DNA of 64,000 bases from BAIKAL-G1 sp943369525 (GCA_943369525.1 CALRNL020000001.1:248001-312000); one strand, 5' to 3'; counted from the first letter of the stretch, positions 51,850-60,454 are shown. Notes: a model not told the origin generated them from the letters alone. Made by a program: numbers and translations.

Positions 51850-52652
51850 GAGGGGCTAAAGCCATCCGTGTGGCCCGGGTCTTGGTCTCCAGCCAATACG
51901 CCTACATGCTCGAATACCGGGCCGAAATTGCCCTATGGGCCCTCTCTGGGGTGGTGCCTTTCATCATGTTGGCCCTCTGGAGCCAGGTGGAAGCCAGCGG
52001 CGCAGGCCCTGGTGCCCTGGGCCTGGATCGGCTGCAGCTGGGTCGCTATTTCCTATCGGTGTTCATCGTGCGCCAGTTCACGATCGCCTGGGTGGTTTGG
52101 GCCTTTGAGGAGGATGCCCTGCAGGGGCGCCTCTCCCACGCCCTGCTGCAACCCCTCCATCCCCTCTGGCGCTACCTCTGCGCCCACCTAGCCGAACAGG
52201 CAACCCGCCTGCCCTTTGTGGCCGCCCTGGTGGGGCTGTTTTTTCTGCTGCAACCAGACACCGTCTGGCTGCCCTCCCTGGGACAGGCCTTAACGGCGCT
52301 GCTGGCGATCTGGATGGCCTTTGCGATCAACTTCCTATTGCAAAGCGCCATCGCCATTGTTTGCTTCTGGAGTGAACGGGCCAGCGCCCTAGAGCGGCTG
52401 CTCTACATCCCCTATCTCTTCCTCTCGGGACTGGTGGCTCCCTTGGAGGTGTTCCCCCCAGCCGTGCGCGCCTTTGCCCTCTGGACTCCCTTCCCCTACA
52501 TGGTTGCCTTTCCAGCCCAGCTGCTCTCGGGCAATCCGCTGACGTTCCAGGGCGGCTTTGCTGCCATGGCGGGCTGGATCGCCCTGTTGCTGCCCCTGGT
52601 GGGGCTGCTCTGGAGGGCAGGGGTGCGCCGCTACTCGGCCATGGGGGCCTGA
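51846..52652 (+). CDS. ABC-2 type permease, first subunit
   Basis: The product is 268 residues with six membrane helices, beginning VARVLVSSQYAYMLEYRAEI. It contains ALQGRLSHALLQPLHPLWRY and LYIPYLFLSGLVAPLEVFPP, the typical pattern of PF06182 permeases (short cytoplasmic start, large middle loop, PxLxxxPxxGxxxPLxxFP). It pairs with the next gene to form the heterodimeric channel. ATGA overlap with the ATPase gene. Confidence 0.9.
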   Translation: MRGAKAIRVARVLVSSQYAYMLEYRAEIALWALSGVVPFIMLALWSQVEASGAGPGALGLDRLQLGRYFLSVFIVRQFTIAWVVWAFEEDALQGRLSHALLQPLHPLWRYLCAHLAEQATRLPFVAALVGLFFLLQPDTVWLPSLGQALTALLAIWMAFAINFLLQSAIAIVCFWSERASALERLLYIPYLFLSGLVAPLEVFPPAVRAFALWTPFPYMVAFPAQLLSGNPLTFQGGFAAMAGWIALLLPLVGLLWRAGVRRYSAMGA

Positions 52653-52656
52653 CGCC

Positions 52657-53445
52657 ATGGGTCGCTACCTGCTCACCCTGCGGCGCTTCTGGGCCACGGC
52701 CCTGGCGGGCCAACTTGAATACCAGCTCAATTTGCTAATCGACCTGCTGGCCATGGCCGGCAACCTGGCCGGCAGTTTGTTTGTGATCAGCCTTTTTTAC
52801 GGACCCGGCCGCAGCTTCGGGGGCTGGAGCTGGGAGGCGGCCCTGGTGGTGCTGGGGATCTACACCGTTCTCGATGGCGCCAGCAGTTCGCTCTTGCGGC
52901 CAAACCTGAGCACGATCGTCACCCACGTGCAGCAGGGCACCCTGGATTTCATCCTGCTCAAACCGATCGATAGCCAGTTCTGGCTGTCCTTTCGCACCTT
53001 TTCGCCCGCCGGCCTGCCGGAGATTGGCACGGGGCTGGGGCTGGTCCTCTGGGCCGCTACCAAGGCCGGCGTATCCCCCACCCCCACAGGCTGTTTAACG
53101 GCAGCGTTAATGCTGGCCTCGAGCCTGGTGATCCTTTACAGCCTCTGGTTTGGCCTGGCCACCACTTCGATCTGGTTCGTCAAAACCTGGAATGCCACCG
53201 AGGTGTTGCGCGCGGCCCTGACGGCAGGGCGGTATCCCCTCAGCGCCTACCCCCTGCGCCTGCGCAGCCTGCTCACGGTGGTGCTGCCGGTGGCCTTCCT
53301 CACCACGGTGCCGGCCGAGGCCATCTTGGGCAGGATCAACACCAGCACCATGGCGGCATCGCTGCTGATGGCCTCGGTCTGCCTCCTGATTTGCCGGGGA
53401 TTTTGGCGCTATGCCCTGCGGTTTTACACCTCAGCCTCAAGTTGA
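52657..53445 (+). CDS. ABC-2 type permease, second subunit
   Basis: The product is 262 residues from the ATG 52657, four bases after the previous stop. Six membrane helices include LLIDLLAMAGNLAGSLFVIS and IYTVLDGASSSLLRPNLSTI, then VQQGTLDFILLKPIDSQFWL, ending VVLPVAFLTTVPAEAILGRI. The pattern with QQGTLDFxLLKP is the PF06182 signature. Together with the ATPase and the other permease it forms an exporter of unknown substrate. Confidence 0.9.
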   Translation: MGRYLLTLRRFWATALAGQLEYQLNLLIDLLAMAGNLAGSLFVISLFYGPGRSFGGWSWEAALVVLGIYTVLDGASSSLLRPNLSTIVTHVQQGTLDFILLKPIDSQFWLSFRTFSPAGLPEIGTGLGLVLWAATKAGVSPTPTGCLTAALMLASSLVILYSLWFGLATTSIWFVKTWNATEVLRAALTAGRYPLSAYPLRLRSLLTVVLPVAFLTTVPAEAILGRINTSTMAASLLMASVCLLICRGFWRYALRFYTSASS

Positions 53446-53533
53446 GGGATGGGGTGGGGCCAATCGCCGTATGGGGGATCACGGACCCCATTGCCCTTGA
53501 TGCGAGAGGCTGGAACTACGACACGCAACCACC

Positions 53534-53968
53534 ATGCCCCAGACCCTGCGGGACTGCCGCTCACCGCTGGTGAGCCTGCGGCCTGGTGGAAGCGATGGCC
53601 CGGCCGCCACTCCTGAAGGCAACGACGGGCCCCCCGGCGAGGCCGCCGCTCGCAGCAATGGCTTTGGTGCCAGCTCCAGCAAGGGCTCCCAAAAAACGGG
53701 CAAGGCTGGCGCCAAGGGCCGCAAGAAGAAGGGCAGTGGCCTCAGCGCCGCCGATCGGGGCCCCCTAGGCAAACATCCCGACCTGGACGCGATCGTGGCC
53801 CGTCAACGGCTGCACCTGCCCCTCTCCGGCCGCCTGGCAGAGGCCGAAGTGACCCGGGCCTGGAAGCTGGCCGCTGGCGAACACCATCCCGATCGGGGTG
53901 GTCTCCACGACACCATGCAACTGATTAATGGCGCCCGCGACCTCCTGCTGGGCAGGGGCCTGACCTAA
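53534..53968 (+). CDS. J-domain-like protein with low-complexity N-terminus
   Basis: The product is 144 residues. The first 75 are glycine/serine/lysine-rich and likely disordered (GKAGAKGRKKKGSG). The last 45 resemble a J-domain: EVTRAWKLAAGEHHPDRGGL carries the HPD motif, followed by HDTMQLINGARDLLLG, matching the helix that follows HPD. J-domains recruit Hsp70 (DnaK). The N-terminal helix before HPD is short, so activity is uncertain. Confidence 0.78.
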   Translation: MPQTLRDCRSPLVSLRPGGSDGPAATPEGNDGPPGEAAARSNGFGASSSKGSQKTGKAGAKGRKKKGSGLSAADRGPLGKHPDLDAIVARQRLHLPLSGRLAEAEVTRAWKLAAGEHHPDRGGLHDTMQLINGARDLLLGRGLT

Positions 53969-54425
53969 GCAGGCGCCCACTTTAGGCTCACCTAAAAGGG
54001 GATAATCAGCGGAATTTTATTAGTTATTGCACGCACATGCTTGCCCCAAGATTAACATAGACGCCTCAACCCGTTAACTCTTTTCACTCAAGAGCAGTAG
54101 CCATAGCATGGGCTGATCGGGGTGGACTCGACGGCACCTAATGCTTGAGAATCGCCGGCGTGACATAGCCTGGGGCAGCGGGCAGGCCAAAGCCCGGACC
54201 CGTCAGAACATTACTTTTAAGGTTTTATCCATAGCCCAGGCCATCTTCTCCACCCTGAATGGTCGTTCAAACAATTGCCGATGGGCTCCCCCGCGTCCAT
54301 GCACCCCTGAGCAGGTTCATTTCGTCCCGAGGGACCTCGCCTGCTTCCCAGCTTGTTGGCAATGCACCGATTCCCAATCGGGAGGGGATGGCCAACCTCC
54401 CTCCCAACCGCGTGGCCAAGCCCCC
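53969..54425. other. Intergenic stretch between the J-domain and pseudouridine synthase genes
   Basis: About 460 bases without a clear gene. A plus-strand open frame (54259-54510) has a proline-rich end that overlaps the antisense tail of the pseudouridine synthase and is not trusted. The segment 54109-54136 (GGGCTGATCGGGGTGGACTC then GACGGC) resembles a tmRNA 5' end, but no tag-coding sequence follows. Confidence 0.3.
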
Positions 54426-55160
54426 CTATCCGCCGCCGCCGGCCCGGCCCGATTTTCCGCCGCCGGCGCGCCCGCCCCGGCCCGGCGAATTGGCGAGCCG
54501 ATTGGCCTGACCTCCGCTTGGTGATTGGACCCGGGCGATCCGGGACCCTGGATTACGGGCCCGGCCTGCCAGCAGCGCCACCAATCGCCGCTCCTCCGCC
54601 CCTTCAGGCCGGCGCCACTCCCCGGCGGCCAAGCCAGCCAAACCCAGGGGGACGCCGCCATCCATGAGATCGATCGCCATGCGGACTAGCCGCAGGGTGG
54701 GCAGACCGACGGCCGCCGTCATGCGGCGCACCTGGCGATTACGGCCCTCGCGCAGCTCAATCTCCAACCAGGCGGTGGGCACCTGGAGCCGGTGGCGAAT
54801 CGGCGGCTGGCGTTCAGCCAGCGCCGCCCCATCCAGCTCGCCCGGATCGAGGGTGCGGGCCCGGGCCTGCAGGGTTCGTTGACCTTGGATTAGGAGCCCC
54901 TGGCGCAGGGCCGACAGGCCTTCCTCGGTGGGACTCCCCTCCACCTGAACCCAGTAACGGCGCCAGTGGCCCCAGGTCGGATCGGTAAGCCGGTGCTGCA
55001 GGCGGCCGTTGTCCGTCAGCACCAGCAAGCCCTCGCTATCGGCATCGAGCCGGCCGGCCGCATAGATCCCAGGCACCAAGATGTGGTCGGCCAGGCAACC
55101 CCAGCGACTACCCGGCTCGGGGGTGAACTGGCTGAGCACCCCGTAGGGCTTGTGGAACAA
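54426..55160 (-). CDS. Pseudouridine synthase, RsuA/RluE-like
   Basis: These enzymes isomerise uridine in rRNA. The product is 244 residues. LFHKPYGVLSQFTPEPGSRW opens it, then GRLDADSEGLLVLTDNGRLQ holds the catalytic Asp (RLDxxxxGLLxxT), followed by RHRLQVPTAWLEIELREGRN and QVRRMTAAVGLPTLRLVRM. The start is a TTG (55160); a TGA lies 12 codons upstream, so no ATG is possible, and a CTG just before is an alternative. The last 45 residues are a Gly/Arg-rich tail (NSPGRGGRAGGGKSGRAGGG) beyond the normal family end. Confidence 0.88.
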   Translation of the reverse strand: MFHKPYGVLSQFTPEPGSRWGCLADHILVPGIYAAGRLDADSEGLLVLTDNGRLQHRLTDPTWGHWRRYWVQVEGSPTEEGLSALRQGLLIQGQRTLQARARTLDPGELDGAALAERQPPIRHRLQVPTAWLEIELREGRNRQVRRMTAAVGLPTLRLVRMAIDLMDGGVPLGLAGLAAGEWRRPEGAEERRLVALLAGRARNPGSRIARVQSPSGGQANRLANSPGRGGRAGGGKSGRAGGGG

Positions 55161-55193
55161 CAGGGTGGTCAGGGGCGCCAGTTGGGTGGGGGT

Positions 55194-55283
55194 TCAGGAA
55201 GCCTGGCGGGCCTTCCAAAGGTTGACAGCGCCGATGCAGATCAGTAACAGGCCCAGGTCCATCGACAGCGGAGGCAGGATCAT
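55194..55283 (-). CDS. Possible 29-residue membrane peptide upstream of the pseudouridine synthase
   Basis: A short frame begins with ATG at 55283 and reads MILPPLSMDLGLLLICIGAV, then NLWKARQAS, ending at TGA 55196-55194. It is one hydrophobic helix with a basic tail. It is in the same frame as the downstream enzyme, separated only by the stop and 12 codons. It could be a small membrane protein or chance coding; the residues before the ATG are also hydrophobic but start with a TAG. Confidence 0.35.
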   Translation of the reverse strand: MILPPLSMDLGLLLICIGAVNLWKARQAS

Positions 55284-55429
55284 CAGGGCTAGGGCCAGGC
55301 TTAGCCCAGGGATGGTGGCGTGACCCTAGGAGCCAGAACCACGCCGCGCGGATGGGTTTGCCCCCCTTGGCCGGCAATGGCGCCACCTAAGGTGGATGAT
55401 GCAGTTCGAAATGGTCCTGGCGGCAGCGC

Positions 55430-55699
55430 ATGATCGAGACATCCGGCGTGATCGAGAAGGAGCAGGGCAACGGGTTCTACCTGGTGACGCTCGAGCAGCC
55501 GGCCGGTCACCAGTGCCTCTGCCGGGCAGCGGGCAAACTCACGAAATTCCGCATCAAGCTGCTGGCGGGCGACAAGGTGTTGGTAGAAATCAGTCCCTAC
55601 GACCTCACCCGCGGCCGCATCACCTACCGGGAGCGCAATGCCGGCGCCACGGGTCCCCGTCCCGGCGGCAACCGGCCCGGAGGTCCACGCCGCCGTTGA
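55430..55699 (+). CDS. infA: Translation initiation factor IF-1 (cyanobacterial variant)
   Basis: IF-1 occupies the ribosomal A site during initiation. The product is 89 residues: MIETSGVIEKEQGNGFYLVT, then LCRAAGKLTKFRIKLLAGDK and VLVEISPYDLTRGRITYRER, the S1-like beta-barrel of IF-1 with GKhxxxxIxhhhGDxVhVExSPYDLTxGRIxYR. The last 20 residues form a Gly/Arg/Pro-rich tail typical of this longer cyanobacterial type. It lies alone, convergent with ntrC; a long hairpin follows at 55750. Confidence 0.93.
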   Translation: MIETSGVIEKEQGNGFYLVTLEQPAGHQCLCRAAGKLTKFRIKLLAGDKVLVEISPYDLTRGRITYRERNAGATGPRPGGNRPGGPRRR

Positions 55700-55749
55700 G
55701 CTGGGAGCTTCAGCCCGAAACCTGGATCTAAATTGCCCGGCTCGATCGC

Positions 55750-55782
55750 TTGCACCCCCTGGCTTTGGTCCAGGGGGTGCAA
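55750..55782. terminator. Strong hairpin between infA and the NTRC gene
   Basis: TTGCACCCCCTGG (55750-55762) is separated by seven bases from its perfect complement CCAGGGGGTGCAA (55770-55782), a 13-bp stem. It lies between convergent genes, so it may limit transcription from both sides. The plus-strand copy is followed by A residues rather than T, so it is not a textbook intrinsic terminator. Confidence 0.6.
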
Positions 55783-55869
55783 AAACGGGCTTAGCCAGCC
55801 ATCGACCCAATTTTTGTAGCCCCCATAAGGTTCCCAGATCAATCTGGGGGCCTGGAAGGGGCACGAGCC

Positions 55870-57264
55870 CTAGAGCAGGGCCTCAATCGCAGCCTTAAAT
55901 TCACTGCGCTGCTTCACGCCTCGGAACTGCTGCTTGAGTTCCTTGCGGAAAAACAACTGCACCGTGGGGGTGCCGGTCACCCCGGCTTGCTCGGCAATCG
56001 CCTGGTCGGTCTCGATATCAATCTCCACCCCCTGGGCGGCGCCAGCGAAGTCTTGTAGCACCCGCTTCAGCTGGGGCTTGAGCACATGGCAAGGGCCACA
56101 ACTGGGCGAGGAATAGACCACCAGCAGGGGGCGATCACAATCGTGATACAGCTTGCGCAGGGCGTAGCTGCCCTTTTGCCAAAGAGCGAGGGGGTCGTAG
56201 TTGGCCTCATCACTGATCGCCGTCGGTACCGGTTCGCCGGCGGGGGCCGGATCGACCGGATCGTGGCTGACGGTGACGGCCAAGTTGTGGTGGGTCAGCC
56301 AGCGTTCCGCCGCCAGGGCCGCCTGGCAGCCACTGCCGGCGGCGGTGATGCCCTGGCGCCACTCGGCATCGGCCACATCCCCGGCGGCAAACACCCCTTC
56401 CACACTGGTTTCGGGCCGGCCGGAGCGCACCTGCACGTAGCCCCGCCCATCGAGGTCGAGCTGGCCGGCCACGAGGCCGGTATTGGGGGTATGGCCAATC
56501 GCATAGAACAGCCCCTTCACCGACAAGCTTTGGGCCTCGCCGGAGTGCCGATCCCGCAGCTTGATGGTCTCCAGCCAGTCGCTGCCAGCCACATCAACCA
56601 GGTCCCGGTTCCAGTGGACACTGATGGCGGGATTGGCGAGTACCCGATCGGCCATCGCCTTGCTGGCCCGCAACTCGTCGCGGCGCACGATCAAATGGAC
56701 ATGGCTGCCGTACTTAGTGAGATACACCGCCTCTTCACAGGCGGAATCGCCGCCACCAACCACGGCCAGTTCGGCGTTGCGGAACTGGGGGGTGGCCCCA
56801 TCACAGATGGCGCAGGCACTGATCCCCCGGCTCCAAAAGGCCTGCTCGCTGGGCAGGCCCAGGCGGTTGGCGCTAGCTCCAGTGGCCAGGATCAGGGCCT
56901 GGGTTTCGATCACCTGGCCTTCCACCGTGACCCGATAGGGCCGCTGGGCCAGGTCGATCCCATCGGCGTCAGCCTCCACCAGCCGTGTGCCCCAACGCAC
57001 CGCCTGGGCCCGCATCCGGTCCATCAGATCGGGGCCCAGGATCCCATCGGGGAAGCCCGGGAAATTCTCCACATCGGTGGTGGTCATCAGCTGGCCCCCG
57101 GCGATGCCGCCCGCCTGGAAGCCCGTGATCAGCAGGGGGCTGAGGTTGGCCCGGGCCGCGTAGATCGCCGCGGTGTAGCCGGCGGGCCCGGAGCCAACGA
57201 TGACCAGGTTCTCGGGGGAAGCCTGGGGGGCAGCGGCAGAGACCATGGGCTTAGGCGGACTCAC
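55870..57264 (-). CDS. ntrC: NADPH-thioredoxin reductase fused to thioredoxin (NTRC)
   Basis: NTRC uses NADPH to reduce its own thioredoxin domain and then 2-Cys peroxiredoxins and other targets. The product is 464 residues. FAD motif VIVGSGPAGYTAAIYAARAN is near residue 21, the active disulfide CAIC is at 151-154 in GISACAICDGATPQF, and the NADPH motif VVGGGDSACEEAV is at 168-180. The thioredoxin domain follows (about 360-464) with SSPSCGPCHVLKPQLK, CGPC at 389-392. The fusion is found in plants and many cyanobacteria. The gene name here means the reductase, not the nitrogen regulator. Confidence 0.94.
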   Translation of the reverse strand: MSPPKPMVSAAAPQASPENLVIVGSGPAGYTAAIYAARANLSPLLITGFQAGGIAGGQLMTTTDVENFPGFPDGILGPDLMDRMRAQAVRWGTRLVEADADGIDLAQRPYRVTVEGQVIETQALILATGASANRLGLPSEQAFWSRGISACAICDGATPQFRNAELAVVGGGDSACEEAVYLTKYGSHVHLIVRRDELRASKAMADRVLANPAISVHWNRDLVDVAGSDWLETIKLRDRHSGEAQSLSVKGLFYAIGHTPNTGLVAGQLDLDGRGYVQVRSGRPETSVEGVFAAGDVADAEWRQGITAAGSGCQAALAAERWLTHHNLAVTVSHDPVDPAPAGEPVPTAISDEANYDPLALWQKGSYALRKLYHDCDRPLLVVYSSPSCGPCHVLKPQLKRVLQDFAGAAQGVEIDIETDQAIAEQAGVTGTPTVQLFFRKELKQQFRGVKQRSEFKAAIEALL

Positions 57265-57387
57265 TTCGCCTTGAATCTAGAACCCAGCGCCTATGGGTCG
57301 GGGCCAAGGGCGGGAGGCCCGGAGCCAAGGGCGACGGGCATCAACCAAAACATTCAAAACCTTGGGCCCTAAATCGGAAAAAATGCT

Positions 57388-57666
57388 TTAGATTTCAATC
57401 CGTCCATCCGACTCCTGGCCACTCCAATCGCGGGGGCCATCGCCTGCGGGTCGATCGCTCAGCGCCCCCCCTGGCCAGGCCCTTGGAACCATCAGAACCG
57501 ATTCGCTCAACAGCTCCGGTTGGTCATCCAAGCAGAGGATCCACTCGCGAAACTCCTGGGTGAGGGCGTAGCTGTCCTCGTAGCGCTCGCGGGCGTCCAG
57601 GTTGGCGATACGCGCTACGGACCAGTTCATCGCCACCGAGAGGCGCCGTTGGATCGAACCGTTCAT
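57388..57666 (-). CDS. Small protein of unknown function
   Basis: The product is 92 residues. An ordered-looking first part (MNWSVARIANLDARERYEDS and YALTQEFREWILCLDDQPEL) is followed by a Gly/Pro-rich tail. The second Met (residue 13) is an alternative start. No family is recognised. It lies 124 bases upstream of ntrC on the same strand and about 100 bases downstream of the helicase gene. Confidence 0.55.
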   Translation of the reverse strand: MNGSIQRRLSVAMNWSVARIANLDARERYEDSYALTQEFREWILCLDDQPELLSESVLMVPRAWPGGALSDRPAGDGPRDWSGQESDGRIEI

Positions 57667-57762
57667 GATTCAGCTCCGTTAGGGGCCACGCTGGTCGACA
57701 CAGGGCCGGGCCAGGGCGGCGAGTTCGCAGAAGTTCGCATTTTTTCTGGAATCAGACTGTAA

Positions 57763-59232
57763 TCACGGCTGCAGCAGAAAGTTCGGCAGCTGGGGTCCGC
57801 GCAGGCGGATCAACTCGCCGGCCCCCTCGGCCATGGCCTCCAGGGGTAGTCCTGGCGAGCGGCCCCAACCTTGGGGGTCGGCCGTTTCGGCCAACCCAGA
57901 CCTGCTGCGCAGCAGGTAGGGCTCACTGATCGACCAGCTGCGCGCGTACTGCATCAACAGGGGATCGGCCGGGGCAAACACATAGGACGGATGGCGGGGC
58001 ACGGATTCCAGCTGGCTGCGGTCCCCATCCATGCGCACCGCCCGGGTGATCGCCTGCACGAAGCGGCTGCGGGTCACCACCGTTGTCAGATAGGCCACGA
58101 CCCGGAGCCGGGGCGCATCAAAGCCCTCCGAGGCCATGTCGATACTCACCAGCCAGTCGGCAAGGCCGCCCTGGAACGCGGCCAGCCGGTTGGCCGCCTC
58201 GGGGTCCTGGGAATGGACAAGCAGCACCTGGTCGCCCTCTTCGATCAGCAGCTGGCCCAGGCCACGGGCGTGGGCGATGTCGCGGGCAATCACGATGCCG
58301 CCGGCGCCCGGATGGTGGCGGCGCACCATCTCCAAGCGTTTACGGGCATGGAGCAACACCCTCAGGGCAATGCTGCTGCCATCGCCCAGGCGGATCGCCC
58401 GGCGCAGGTTGCGGGCCCGCCAGCTTTCCCGTTCTTCGGCCGACAGCGGCGAGCGTTCCAGTTCGGGATTGGTGCCCTCCTGGCGGCCGTGGTCGATCCA
58501 GCCATCTTGAAAGCGAAATTCCAAGGGCCGCACATCGCCGGCGGCGATCAGCTGGCGCGGTTCCACGCTCAAGTCTGGCGCGATCAGTTCGACCATGGCC
58601 CCGGCCTCCTCCACCTGGATGCGACGGGCGGAGCAGAAGCCCAGGTTGTCGGCCCGAAAGGGCGTGCCGGTGAGGCCCAGGCGCAGGCTGGCCCCGGCGG
58701 TCAGGGCGCTGAAGGTCTGGCCCCAGGCGCTGGCCTCCGGCTCTTCCGGATCGAGGCCCAGGTGGTGCACCTCATCGGCAATCGCCAACCAGGCGCCAAG
58801 CCCGGCGCCGGCCAGCTGCTCCTGCAGGGCCGCCTGGTTGCGGCTGGCCGCCTGGTAGGTGAGCAGCAGGCCCTGCCAGGAGCTAGGCCCTGCGCTTGCA
58901 AGGGCCAACGGGGTCGCCGGATCCCAGTCGCGCAGCACCAAAGCGAGACGGCTGGCCGCCAGGCGCCACTGGCTGGCGATCGAACTGCGGTGGGTGAACA
59001 CCACAAAGCGCTGCAACCGGCCATCGGCGGCGAGGGCTTGGTATCCCAACAGAGCGCCCAGGGTTTTGCCGGCGCCAGGGCCGGCGTGGATCAGCACGTC
59101 CTGGCCGCCGGGGTCCTGGCGCTCGAGGCGGCGGCGCAGCAACTGGATGAGCTGGCTCTGCCACAGGCGCGGCCGCGGCGGCGGGTTTGGCTTGGCGGGG
59201 CCGGAAAGTAGCGAGAAAGACGGTGCTGCCAT
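57763..59232 (-). CDS. Superfamily 2 DEAD/DEAH-type helicase
   Basis: The product is 489 residues from the ATG 59232; an open frame continues to 59490 with no helicase character and would run antisense through the small gene at 59387. Motifs in order are HAGPGAGKTLGALLG (Walker A), VFTHRSSIASQWRLA (Ia), AIADEVHHLGLDP (DEVH, motif II), GLTGTPFRADN (III), SIDMASEGFDAPRLRVVAYL (V) and FVQAITRAVRMDG (VI). This set resembles the helicases of type III restriction or DNA-repair families. No nuclease or methylase gene is adjacent, so the target is unknown. Confidence 0.88.
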   Translation of the reverse strand: MAAPSFSLLSGPAKPNPPPRPRLWQSQLIQLLRRRLERQDPGGQDVLIHAGPGAGKTLGALLGYQALAADGRLQRFVVFTHRSSIASQWRLAASRLALVLRDWDPATPLALASAGPSSWQGLLLTYQAASRNQAALQEQLAGAGLGAWLAIADEVHHLGLDPEEPEASAWGQTFSALTAGASLRLGLTGTPFRADNLGFCSARRIQVEEAGAMVELIAPDLSVEPRQLIAAGDVRPLEFRFQDGWIDHGRQEGTNPELERSPLSAEERESWRARNLRRAIRLGDGSSIALRVLLHARKRLEMVRRHHPGAGGIVIARDIAHARGLGQLLIEEGDQVLLVHSQDPEAANRLAAFQGGLADWLVSIDMASEGFDAPRLRVVAYLTTVVTRSRFVQAITRAVRMDGDRSQLESVPRHPSYVFAPADPLLMQYARSWSISEPYLLRSRSGLAETADPQGWGRSPGLPLEAMAEGAGELIRLRGPQLPNFLLQP

Positions 59233-59386
59233 GGCGCCATTGTGTCGCCGCCGCGGGTGGGGCATCTGCGCCGCCAAACAAGGCCCGGAATGCTTCATGC
59301 AATGGGTGTTTCGGCCCATTCCCATCGGCACCAGGGTCCCTAATTTCGGTACATCTGCCTGCATCAGGGCATTGCCCTGCCGGCCC

Positions 59387-59563
59387 ATGGATCCCAGCTT
59401 CCCCTTCTCCCTAGCGGTGGACCATTGGCGGCAGCGTTTTGAGCTGGCCTGGGACAAAGAATGCGATATCGATCCGATCATCCTGCGCACCCGCCTGTTG
59501 CGATTACAGGGGCGTTGGCAACAGGCCCGCTGCCTCGATCAAGAGTTGCTGCCCTATTTCTAA
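59387..59563 (+). CDS. Small conserved-looking protein, function unknown
   Basis: The product is 58 residues, MDPSFPFSLAVDHWRQRFEL then AWDKECDIDPIILRTRLLRL, ending in QARCLDQELLPYF. It looks like a short helical pair with amphipathic faces. It is too short for most gene finders, but its composition (Trp, acidic and Leu residues in helical phase) is protein-like. It lies divergent from the helicase gene. A family cannot be named. Confidence 0.6.
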   Translation: MDPSFPFSLAVDHWRQRFELAWDKECDIDPIILRTRLLRLQGRWQQARCLDQELLPYF

Positions 59564-59872
59564 AGGGCTGCTGGCGTCAATCGCAGCGGACCCCCTGGCA
59601 TCAGCTAAACAGAAACCCAGGCTTGCACCTGGGTTTCAAAAGTTTAATACATTAGAAGTGATCTTGCAGCAAGTTTATTGTCATCAAATCAGCCCATAGA
59701 CCATCGATCAGAGTTGCCCTTAGCTGTTGGCATGGCCACCAGCCTAGCAATCACTAACCAAGCTCGATAACCACACTAAAGCACTCTTAAACGCCCAGTT
59801 TTTAATGGTTGGTGGGCTTCATGTCTGGGCGCCGATAGCAATTCCGGGAAATGCTTCGGCGCCCTGGGCCGT
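59564..59872. other. Convergent intergenic stretch
   Basis: No gene is seen. Apart from the hairpin at 59612-59637, the segment is A+T-rich (for example GTTTAATACATTAGAAGTGA) compared with its surroundings. Confidence 0.4.
59612..59637. terminator. Perfect hairpin in the convergent space after the small gene
   Basis: GAAACCCAGG (59612-59621) and CCTGGGTTTC (59628-59637) form a 10-bp stem with a six-base loop (CTTGCA). It lies between a plus-strand gene ending at 59563 and a minus-strand gene ending at 59873. No long T-tract follows on either strand; a termination or mRNA-end protection role is inferred. Confidence 0.55.
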
Positions 59873-60454
59873 TCAACCAATCGCTTCGGCGTGGTTAACC
59901 AGGAGGTGCTGAACCTCATCAACCCCTTCGCTGGCAGCCCTGCGGGCCAAGTCCAGGGGGGCACCTGCGGTTTCGATCAACACGGCAGCCATACGCTCAA
60001 CCAGGGCCTGGCGTTGACTGGTGAGGTGGCCGATCAGCTCCTGCTCGATCAGCTGGCGCACGGCCTTGCCCCGCAGGCTGTTCTGGTCGGCTTCGGCCAG
60101 GGTGCCCTGCACCAGCTCCTTGACGAACAGCCGTTGTACTTCGGTGCTGCGCAGGAAGCTTTCCATCGCATTGATGGCCCCGTCCACAACGGTGCGCTCC
60201 ACCTCGGCGGGTTCCTCGTTGAGCTTGAACTCCCAGTCGAGGTGACGGCGCTGCCAGCCCTGCTGCTGCAGGTTGGGCATCACCGTTTGGCAAAAGCTAT
60301 CAACAGAAATTTCATAGACCCGTTCGGCCAGGCGCTCGCACCAGTCGGAGCCATGGGCCTGCAGGTTGTCGCGCAGAACTTCGCGCTCCACCGCATGGCC
60401 GCCGTGGTGACTGTGGCAGAGGCCATCGGGGCATTCGACCGCCGTGATCGCCAT
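59873..60454 (-). CDS. Conserved-looking cyanobacterial protein, function unknown
   Basis: The product is 193 residues from the ATG 60454 (MAITAVECPDGLCHSHHGGH). A Cys/His-rich start, CPDGLCHSHHGGH, could bind metal. The rest is helical and charged (REVLRDNLQAHGSDWCERLA, later FVKELVQGTLAEADQNSLRG). No membrane segment is present. An open frame extends 27 codons upstream but has hydrophobic, unrelated composition. It is divergent from pntAA. Function unknown. Confidence 0.7.
   Translation of the reverse strand: MAITAVECPDGLCHSHHGGHAVEREVLRDNLQAHGSDWCERLAERVYEISVDSFCQTVMPNLQQQGWQRRHLDWEFKLNEEPAEVERTVVDGAINAMESFLRSTEVQRLFVKELVQGTLAEADQNSLRGKAVRQLIEQELIGHLTSQRQALVERMAAVLIETAGAPLDLARRAASEGVDEVQHLLVNHAEAIG

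Noticed and set aside
54040..54260. Possible tmRNA (ssrA), including a permuted form
   Set aside because: GGGCTGAT and GGACTCGACGGC around 54109-54136 resemble a tmRNA 5' end, and a T-arm-like stem CTCTT/AAGAG lies just upstream. However, the T-loop lacks the invariant A, the acceptor pairing is poor, and no tag frame ending in Ala-Ala followed by a stop was found. A covariance-model search would decide.
54259..54510. 83-codon plus-strand frame with Pro-rich end
   Set aside because: It overlaps the pseudouridine synthase tail on the other strand and shows no recognisable domain; kept only as a finding on the overlap.
59233..59490. N-terminal extension of the helicase
   Set aside because: The 86 extra residues lack helicase motifs and run antisense to the small gene at 59387; ATG 59232 starts just before the conserved part.
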